Of a stretch of DNA of 5,952 nt, positions 1-4,245 are shown piece by piece. The stretch covers positions 1 to 5,952 of the forward strand of contig JAPKBK010000114.1 of NCBI GenBank assembly GCA_028823435.1, written 5' to 3'. The notes beneath the pieces are model-generated. The model was given only the letters and a program-made list of their open reading frames with translations. It was not told where the DNA came from and did not search any database. How positions within the stretch are numbered: position 1 is the stretch's first letter; each line of letters starts with the position of its first letter. A program made the translations under genes and the position numbers. The DNA comes from Flavobacteriales bacterium (GTDB taxonomy: Bacteria > Bacteroidota > Bacteroidia > Flavobacteriales_D > Sanyastnellaceae).

Positions 1-156
1 CAAGATCGTACATCTTTAATTGTGGCGCACAGATTGAGTACAATCAGGGATGCAGATCGGATTTTTGTAATTGATGCTGGGTCATTAATAGAATCGGGCA
101 CGCATGAAGAGTTGCTCGCGCTCAAGGGGACTTACCACGCTTCTTTCTTCCTGTAG
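1..156 (+). CDS. ABC exporter ATPase, C-terminal end (partial)
   Basis: The frame is open from base 1 and stops with TAG at 154-156, giving the last 51 residues of a longer protein. The segment begins QDRTSLIVAHRLSTIRDADR, the H-loop region of an ABC exporter nucleotide-binding domain; the switch histidine is residue 10 of the fragment. It is followed by IFVIDAGSLIESGTHEELLA, the usual final strand and 'G.H.EL' tail of MsbA/lipid- or drug-exporter half-transporters. In that family the C-terminal ATPase powers a membrane domain fused at the N-terminus, which would lie upstream of the window. Substrate cannot be inferred. The gene is convergent with paaI and its last 25 bp overlap the paaI 3' end, so it is unlikely to belong functionally to the paa module. 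Confidence 0.88.
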   Translation, partial: QDRTSLIVAHRLSTIRDADRIFVIDAGSLIESGTHEELLALKGTYHASFFL

Positions 157-551
157 CCAGTCGCGCGAACATCCGCGACACAAACACCGTCTTGGTTTGT
201 TATTGTGGCATCGACATTGACAATTCTGTGCTTTAAAGTCGTTACAGTTGCCTCAGCAGTGATGAGGTCGCCTGGATTCACGGCTGCCAAATGGCGAATT
301 GAAGTCGTTAGACTCACGGCATGACGGCCATGGGCATTTGCGGCAAAGGCAATCGCGCTGTCTGCAAGTGCAAATGTGATTGCCCCATGTATGATCCCAA
401 ACCCATTTGCCATTTCTTCTCTCGCAAACATAGACAAACGACAGAATCCAGGTCGGCTTTCAAGAACTTCAGCCTTGAGCCAGTCAGTCATTTTGTCTCC
501 GAGTAGCATTTTTGCTACTACAGGATGTGTGTTGTTTTCGGAGTGACTCAT
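132..551 (-). CDS. paaI: PaaI, hotdog-fold hydroxyphenylacetyl-CoA thioesterase
   Basis: This 139-residue protein matches the roughly 140-residue length of PaaI, a cytosolic 4HBT-type hotdog thioesterase. PaaI hydrolyses hydroxylated phenylacetyl-CoA products and so frees CoA when the pathway stalls. The diagnostic segment is around residues 49-75: N49, the helix-start H55-G56, then LADSAIAFAANAHG with Asp64 at the place of the catalytic aspartate (Asp61 in the E. coli protein). Residue 57 is Ala where many homologues have a second Gly. The start is the ATG at 551-549 (MSHSENN); the frame is open further upstream, but that would overlap conserved PaaD sequence. This ATG lies one base after the paaD stop (TAA-C-ATG), so translation is probably coupled. 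No Shine-Dalgarno sequence is visible. It is the last gene of the paaABCDI run, and its 3' end overlaps the convergent exporter gene by 25 bp. Confidence 0.93.
   Translation of the reverse strand: MSHSENNTHPVVAKMLLGDKMTDWLKAEVLESRPGFCRLSMFAREEMANGFGIIHGAITFALADSAIAFAANAHGRHAVSLTTSIRHLAAVNPGDLITAEATVTTLKHRIVNVDATITNQDGVCVADVRATGYRKKEAW
160..204 (+). terminator. Tandem inverted repeats after the ABC exporter stop (possible terminator)
   Basis: Just 3 bp after the TAG of the exporter gene is a perfect 6-bp inverted repeat, GTCGCG (160-165) and CGCGAC (174-179), with an 8-nt loop. It is directly followed by a second, ACAAAC (180-185) and GTTTGT (195-200), which runs into TTATT. Both lie inside the 3' coding part of paaI on the other strand. 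There is no clean T-run, so function as a terminator for the plus-strand gene is only a guess from position. Confidence 0.22.
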
Positions 552-552
552 G

Positions 553-1053
553 TTAAAAGCACTTAAAATGTTCAAAGGGTTCGAGGCATGCATTGCAAGT
601 GAATGATGCTTTGCATGGTGTAGACCCGAATGGTGAGATGAGTTTCGTTTCCTTGCTCTTACATATAGGGCAAGGTATGGTGTGTCCATCTCCTGTCAGG
701 AACGCCTTGTCATGGCTAGATCCTTCAGGCGGAGCAATTCCATTTGCAGTCATTTTCTCTCGCGCTTCAAGAGAGATCCAGTCTGTGGTCCATGCGGGAG
801 ATAAAACAACTTCAACTTCGGCGTCAGGATCAATTTCTCTGGCCGCTTTAAGCACATCTTCGGAAATAACTTCCGTCGCGGGGCATCCTGAATAGGTGGG
901 CGTGATCACGCAAACAATGTGGCCATTTTCGAATTTCACGTCTCGCAGGATCCCCATATCCGTCACACTCAGAAAAGTCAGCTCGGGGTCCATGACGTCT
1001 TGTAATTGACGGCTTACTGCTTTAACAAGTGAGGAAGGAGAGCGGTCAATCAT
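553..1053 (-). CDS. paaD: PaaD, phenylacetyl-CoA epoxidase maturation protein
   Basis: PaaD is the accessory protein of the phenylacetyl-CoA epoxidase; it belongs to the MIP18/DUF59 family and is thought to help assemble the iron-sulfur or metal centres of the complex. The 166-residue product has the family's normal length (165 in E. coli). The DUF59 part spans about residues 5-95, with DPE at 22-24, the VTDMGILRDV strand, and TYSGCPA at 53-59 including the conserved Cys57. The C-terminal part is a small zinc-ribbon-like module: CPIC at 128-131, Cys147, C..C at 153/156 and Cys165 at the FKCF end. The start is the ATG at 1053-1051, 19 bp after the paaC stop. A longer reading in this frame (to 1164) would overlap conserved PaaC C-terminal sequence, so it is rejected; an in-frame TTG three codons upstream (1062-1060) is a weaker alternative. 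Confidence 0.94.
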   Translation of the reverse strand: MIDRSPSSLVKAVSRQLQDVMDPELTFLSVTDMGILRDVKFENGHIVCVITPTYSGCPATEVISEDVLKAAREIDPDAEVEVVLSPAWTTDWISLEAREKMTANGIAPPEGSSHDKAFLTGDGHTIPCPICKSKETKLISPFGSTPCKASFTCNACLEPFEHFKCF

Positions 1054-1072
1054 TTGCGTCAAGGTCGTCGGC

Positions 1073-1834
1073 TTACCAGCTTGCGCCAGGGTGTGTTCGT
1101 GGTAGGATTTGCATCTCGGCAAGCATTGTCCCGAGTTCTTCAGTGTGAACACCTGTTCTGCCACCCGTTTTCATTGCGCCGTCTTTTGGTCGTATGAGTG
1201 TTGCTTCCACAAGCACTCTGTCGATCTCAACATCCCATTGCGTTTTCAAAGCGCTGAGGTCGGGAAGGAGTCCAGCGATGGATCCAGCGATGTCTACGTC
1301 ATCAGCGGCAAACATCTCACCTGTAAACGCCCACAAATCGTCGATTGATTTCTGAATGCGTGAGTGGCTTTCTGAGGTTCCATCTCCAAGTCGGATGATC
1401 CATTTGCTGCTGTGGGCCGCATGATATCGGATTTCTTTCACTGCTTTTGCAGCAATGGCAGCTGCATCCAAATCGAATGTTTGCTGTGCGAGATGTTCAG
1501 CGCGTAACAGTGCATACTGGTCGAATAAAAATTGTCGTGCGATTGTATCTCCGAAATGACCATTTGATTGCTCTACGAGAAGTAAATTCTTGAATTCGCT
1601 TTCAGAACGAAGGAAAGCGAGTTCGTCATCAGTTTTGGGTGCGTCCGGGTCGAGTGATCCAGCCAGGGTGAGGTAGGATTGGGTTTGGCCTATGAGATCA
1701 AGCGCAATGTTAGTGAGGGCAATGTCTTCCTCAAGGGCGGGCGCATGGCCGCACCATTCACCCAGACGTTGGGCAAGGACAAGGGCATCGTCTCCTAAGC
1801 GCAAAAGCGCATGCATATGTTGGGTCTTGTTCAC
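1073..1834 (-). CDS. paaC: PaaC, structural ferritin-like subunit of phenylacetyl-CoA epoxidase
   Basis: PaaC pairs with PaaA to form the core of the phenylacetyl-CoA 1,2-epoxidase. It has the same ferritin-like fold but acts as the non-catalytic scaffold subunit. The 253-residue product is close to the E. coli length of about 248. Recognisable blocks are LRLGDDALVLAQRLGEWCGH (residues 11-30), the following ALTNIALDLIGQ (39-50), KEIRYHAAHSSKWIIRLGDG (133-152) and the C-terminal GRTGVHTEELG...LAEMQILPR...PGASW. The chosen start is GTG at 1834-1832, 6 bp after the paaB stop, because it gives the N-terminal arm seen in relatives. An ATG six codons in (1816-1814) would leave only four residues before LRLGD and is the alternative. 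No ribosome binding site separates the two. Residues 183-188 carry a small internal duplication (IAGSIAG). Confidence 0.95.
   Translation of the reverse strand: MNKTQHMHALLRLGDDALVLAQRLGEWCGHAPALEEDIALTNIALDLIGQTQSYLTLAGSLDPDAPKTDDELAFLRSESEFKNLLLVEQSNGHFGDTIARQFLFDQYALLRAEHLAQQTFDLDAAAIAAKAVKEIRYHAAHSSKWIIRLGDGTSESHSRIQKSIDDLWAFTGEMFAADDVDIAGSIAGLLPDLSALKTQWDVEIDRVLVEATLIRPKDGAMKTGGRTGVHTEELGTMLAEMQILPRTHPGASW
1271..1292. repeat. 10-bp direct repeat, 12-bp period, inside paaC
   Basis: The decamer TCCAGCGATG occurs at 1271-1280 and again at 1283-1292. On the coding strand it gives two successive Ile-Ala-Gly units (IAGSIAG). The 12-bp period keeps the paaC frame, so this looks like a four-codon tandem duplication or a chance reiteration, not a separate element. 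Confidence 0.6.
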
Positions 1835-1840
1835 TGTAAG

Positions 1841-2134
1841 TTACATGTGGTTAACCTCGTCTGGAAGGACGAAGAATGTGGGGTGACGGTAGACCTTGTC
1901 GTTCGCTGGGTCAAATAATGCTTCAGAATCTGAAGGAGAGCTCGCCGTAATGGATTCTGCAGGGACAACCCAAATACTGACGCCTTCTTGTCTTCGTGTG
2001 TAAACATCACGTGCGTTTCCAATTGCCATCTCCGCATCAGAGGCGTGAAGACTCCCCACGTGTTTGTGTCCAAGGCCTTGACGACTTCTCACAAAAACTT
2101 CCCATAGGGGCCAGTTGCTTTTATTTTCACTCAT
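1841..2134 (-). CDS. paaB: PaaB, subunit of phenylacetyl-CoA epoxidase
   Basis: PaaB is the small subunit of the phenylacetyl-CoA epoxidase. It has no metal centre and is needed for activity, holding the PaaA-PaaC units together in the larger assembly. The 97-residue product matches the family length (95 in E. coli). Key blocks are WPLWEVFVRSRQGLGHKHVGSLHASDAEMAIGNARDVYTRR (residues 8-48, here described by its ends), the strand SIWVVPAESITASSP (53-67), and the tail KVYRHPTFFVLPDEV (80-94). The start is the ATG at 2134-2132, two bases after the paaA stop (TAA-CG-ATG), which suggests translational coupling. An upstream extension of this frame would lie over conserved PaaA C-terminal codons and begins with a basic, low-complexity stretch, so it is rejected. 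Confidence 0.95.
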   Translation of the reverse strand: MSENKSNWPLWEVFVRSRQGLGHKHVGSLHASDAEMAIGNARDVYTRRQEGVSIWVVPAESITASSPSDSEALFDPANDKVYRHPTFFVLPDEVNHM

Positions 2135-2136
2135 CG

Positions 2137-3075
2137 TTATGTATTTGCGTTTCTTTTTTCGGAATAGGCCACCGCGGCATCTCTTACCCATTCACCATCA
2201 TCATGTGCTTTGTTACGGTCTTCCAAACGTTCTTTGTTGCAAATGCCGTTTCCAGCAATGACATCATAGAACTCTGTCCAATCGATCTCTCCGAAATCGT
2301 GACCTCCTTTTTCTTCATTCCACTTCAGGTCTGGATCCGGCATTTTCAGTCCGATACATTCTGCTTGAGGAACGGTCATGTCTACCATGCGTTGTCTAAG
2401 CTCGTCATTGGAGAAGCGTTTGATATTCCACTTCATATTCTGTGAGCTGTGCATGCTTTCACTGTCACTTGGGCCAAACATCATGAGGGATGGCCACCAC
2501 CACCTGTTCAACGCATCTTGTGCCATTTCTTTCTGCGCATCGGTGCCTTTCATCAGTTGCATCATGATTGAATACCCTTGACGTTGATGAAAGCTTTCTT
2601 CCTTGCAAACGCGCGTCATTGCTCTGGCATAAGGCCCATAACTGCATCTGCAAAGAGGGACTTGATTCATAATCGCAGCACCATCAACGAGCCAACCTAT
2701 TGCGCCGATATCGGCCCACGTGAGTGATGGGTAATTAAAAATACTGCTGTATTTTGCTTTGCCTGAAAGCAAATCATCCACCAAATCAGCCCTGTCTACG
2801 CCCAAGGTTTCCGCAGCAGAATATAAATACAATCCGTGCCCTGCTTCATCCTGAACTTTTGCCAGTAAAATCGCCTTACGTTGGAGGCTTGGCGCACGCG
2901 TAATCCACTTGCCCTCGGGGAGCATGCCCACAATTTCAGAGTGCGCATGTTGCGAGATTTGGCGGATCAAAGTTTTGCGATACGCATCAGGCATCCAGTC
3001 CTTCGGTTCAATCTTCTTATCCGCAGCAACATAGGCGTCGAACTCTTCTCTTAAATGCTGTTGAGTTTCAATCAT
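2137..3075 (-). CDS. paaA: PaaA, catalytic di-iron subunit of phenylacetyl-CoA epoxidase
   Basis: PaaA is the catalytic subunit of the soluble monooxygenase that converts phenylacetyl-CoA to ring-1,2-epoxyphenylacetyl-CoA with O2 and electrons from PaaE. The 312-residue product has the expected length (309 in E. coli) and is strongly conserved, for example DWMPDAYRKTLIRQISQHAH and ITRAPSLQRKAILLAKVQDE. By a five-residue offset from the E. coli protein I can place Glu47, Lys73, Glu77, His80 and Asp131 on the active-site residues Glu42, Lys68, Glu72, His75 and Asp126, so the unusual lysine in the metal site is kept. EESFHQRQG (159-167) and FGEIDWTEF (261-269) are further family marks. The start is the ATG at 3075-3073; only a weak GGA lies just before it. 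It is the first gene of the minus-strand operon and faces away from paaE across an 86-bp promoter region. Confidence 0.97.
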   Translation of the reverse strand: MIETQQHLREEFDAYVAADKKIEPKDWMPDAYRKTLIRQISQHAHSEIVGMLPEGKWITRAPSLQRKAILLAKVQDEAGHGLYLYSAAETLGVDRADLVDDLLSGKAKYSSIFNYPSLTWADIGAIGWLVDGAAIMNQVPLCRCSYGPYARAMTRVCKEESFHQRQGYSIMMQLMKGTDAQKEMAQDALNRWWWPSLMMFGPSDSESMHSSQNMKWNIKRFSNDELRQRMVDMTVPQAECIGLKMPDPDLKWNEEKGGHDFGEIDWTEFYDVIAGNGICNKERLEDRNKAHDDGEWVRDAAVAYSEKRNANT

Positions 3076-3109
3076 ATTCCAAAGATACTCGCATAAGGTT
3101 TTTTTAGAT

Positions 3110-3128
3110 ATGATTTAGATCAAATCAT
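3110..3128. promoter_or_regulatory. Interrupted palindrome with FNR/CRP-family-like site
   Basis: The sequence ATGATTTAGATCAAATCAT is an inverted repeat with perfect 7-bp arms (3110-3116 and 3122-3128) around a 5-bp spacer. Read differently, 3110-3123 is ATGAT-TTAG-ATCAA, nine of ten fixed positions of the FNR-type consensus TTGAT-N4-ATCAA. The two readings share the left half-site, so either a 7-5-7 operator or an FNR-like box could be the real one. Its position between the two divergent starts makes it the best candidate operator for the paa genes. The regulator is unknown and not encoded in the window. Confidence 0.45.
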
Positions 3129-3129
3129 T

Positions 3130-3137
3130 CAAAATTA
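3130..3137 (-). promoter_or_regulatory. Candidate Bacteroidota-type -7 element for paaA operon
   Basis: On the minus strand these bases read TAATTTTG, a full match to the TAnnTTTG -7 motif used by the primary sigma factor of Bacteroidota. It would place the transcript start near 3124-3127, giving a leader of about 50 nt before paaA, with the palindrome at 3110-3128 lying over the start. No clear TTG-type -33 element is seen upstream. A second match, TATCTTTG at 3087-3080, is so near the ATG that it would make a leaderless message. The call depends on the organism assignment. Confidence 0.3.
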
Positions 3138-3143
3138 GTTTTC
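3136..3143 (+). promoter_or_regulatory. Candidate -7 element for paaE
   Basis: The plus strand reads TAGTTTTC, one mismatch from the Bacteroidota TAnnTTTG motif, 18 bp before the paaE ATG. It overlaps the opposing candidate for paaA by two bases. If real, the palindrome centre would fall near -30 of the paaE transcript, overlapping the upstream promoter contact region. This is a weak motif in AT-rich DNA and may be chance. Confidence 0.2.
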
Positions 3144-3161
3144 CCGAATTACCTTCGCGCC

Positions 3162-4235
3162 ATGTCTAAATTCCATAATCTCAGGGTCGTTGAAATAAGA
3201 AGAGAAACAGTTGATTCAGTTTCCTTGCTTCTCGAGTCCGTTTCCGGCGAAGTTTTTCATTACAAAGCTGGACAATACCTTACACTACGTACCACAATTA
3301 ATGGTGAAGATGTACGTAGAAGCTATTCTCTTTGTTCTGCGCCTTACGAAGGCGTGTTGCGTGTTGCTGTCAAGGAAGTGCCTGGCGGAAAATTCAGTGC
3401 CTATGCAAATCGTGTGCTTGCAGTAGGAGATGTTTTGGAATCGATGCTCCCTGACGGTAGGTTTACTGCAGCCTCAGGTTCGAATGAGAACAATCATTTG
3501 GGATTTGCTGCTGGTTCGGGAATTACGCCCATCATGAGTATCATTAAAGAAACGCTCCATGCCTCTGCAGACTCAAGGTTTGCGCTGTTCTATGTCAATA
3601 AGGAGACCGCGAGCATTATTTTTAAGGATGAACTCGCCGATCTTAAAGATATCTACCTTGAAAGACTTCAGATTTTCAATCTGCTCACCAGAGAGCCAGT
3701 AGAAATCGAGATGTTCGGAGGGCGACTTGATCGCGCGCGTTTCGACAGAATCTTCTCCGAAGTTGTTTCCCCCTCGTCATATGATGTTTCTTATCTGTGC
3801 GGTCCTGAAGAGATGATATTGGCAGGCAAGGAGGCGCTTTTAAGTGCAGGTATGGATGAGTCGAAGATAAAATTTGAGCTATTCACGTCTTCGTCTCCTA
3901 CAAAAGAAAAGAAAGTCCAAGCGCCTGATGACGCTTCGGTTTCGAGTGATCACGTTGATGTCGCTGTAGTCCTAGACGGCGTGACAACAACTGTAAGCGT
4001 GAAGCGTTCAGGGAAATCTATTCTCGATGTTGCACTTGATGCTGGTCTAGATGCGCCCTTTTCTTGTCAAGGTGGCGTATGTTGCTCGTGTCGTTGTAAA
4101 ATGACTTCTGGCAGTGCTTCTATGGATGTCAACTATGCACTTGAGCCCGATGAGGTAGAGAACGGGTATGTTCTCTCATGTCAGAGTCATCCTGTCGGGG
4201 ACGGTCCATTTGTCATGGACTTCGATCAGCCATAA
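3162..4235 (+). CDS. paaE: PaaE, FAD/2Fe-2S reductase of phenylacetyl-CoA epoxidase
   Basis: PaaE passes electrons from NADPH through FAD and a 2Fe-2S cluster to the di-iron centre of PaaA. The 357-residue product matches the family length (356 in E. coli). Domains in order: an FAD-binding barrel (about 3-103) with the flavin motif RSYS at 53-56; a nucleotide-binding domain (about 110-240) with GSGITP at 118-123 and YLCGPEEM at 211-218; a Lys/Pro-rich linker (about 242-265); and a C-terminal plant-type ferredoxin domain. Its cluster ligands are Cys302, Cys307, Cys310 and Cys340 (C-x4-C-x2-C...C). Cys308 is an additional cysteine within the ligand loop. The start ATG at 3162 gives MSKFHNLRVVEI, the usual beginning. 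The gene is divergent from paaA instead of following paaD, and ends 10 bp from the convergent ABC-F gene. Confidence 0.96.
   Translation: MSKFHNLRVVEIRRETVDSVSLLLESVSGEVFHYKAGQYLTLRTTINGEDVRRSYSLCSAPYEGVLRVAVKEVPGGKFSAYANRVLAVGDVLESMLPDGRFTAASGSNENNHLGFAAGSGITPIMSIIKETLHASADSRFALFYVNKETASIIFKDELADLKDIYLERLQIFNLLTREPVEIEMFGGRLDRARFDRIFSEVVSPSSYDVSYLCGPEEMILAGKEALLSAGMDESKIKFELFTSSSPTKEKKVQAPDDASVSSDHVDVAVVLDGVTTTVSVKRSGKSILDVALDAGLDAPFSCQGGVCCSCRCKMTSGSASMDVNYALEPDEVENGYVLSCQSHPVGDGPFVMDFDQP
4204..4220. terminator. Hairpin at the paaE 3' end (possible weak bidirectional terminator)
   Basis: GTCCAT (4204-4209) and ATGGAC (4215-4220) form a perfect 6-bp stem with a 5-nt loop, extendable by one G-T pair. 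It lies within the last codons of paaE, 13 bp before its stop, and beyond the stop of the opposing ABC-F gene. No T-run follows on either strand, so intrinsic termination is doubtful. With only 10 bp between the two stop codons, any terminator must lie in coding sequence. Confidence 0.2.
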
Positions 4236-4245
4236 CGCAATTGGT

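Larger units (their letters stand above)
3076..3161. promoter_or_regulatory. Divergent paaA/paaE promoter region
   Basis: This 86-bp stretch is the only substantial non-coding gap in the window and is clearly more AT-rich than the genes beside it. It must carry the promoters for paaABCDI (leftward) and paaE (rightward), unless transcription enters from elsewhere. It holds a T7 run at 3099-3105, a TTTAGAT direct repeat at 3103-3109 and 3114-3120, the palindrome at 3110-3128, and candidate promoter elements at 3130-3143. Neither start codon has a Shine-Dalgarno sequence. Confidence 0.75.

Noticed and set aside
552..689. A longer N-terminus for PaaI reaching into paaD
   Set aside because: The extension is His/Lys-rich out-of-frame PaaD coding sequence over its zinc-ribbon cysteines; the ATG at 551 gives the normal PaaI length.
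1054..1164. A longer N-terminus for PaaD reaching into paaC
   Set aside because: The added residues lie over conserved PaaC C-terminal codons and have no counterpart in PaaD; the ATG at 1053 gives the normal 166-residue length.
2135..2191. A longer N-terminus for PaaB
   Set aside because: The added Lys/Arg-rich stretch is the PaaA tail read in another frame; the ATG at 2134 matches the family start.
1996..2445. A 149-codon plus-strand open frame with hydrophobic stretches, opposite paaB and paaA
   Set aside because: It is wholly antisense to two strongly conserved proteins, and its hydrophobic look follows from the reverse complement of their codons. It has no ribosome binding site and matches no family I know.
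3099..3105. T7 run as a terminator for a plus-strand transcript
   Set aside because: No stem-loop precedes it and it lies between two divergent starts, where no transcript is expected to end; it is more likely part of the AT-rich promoter.
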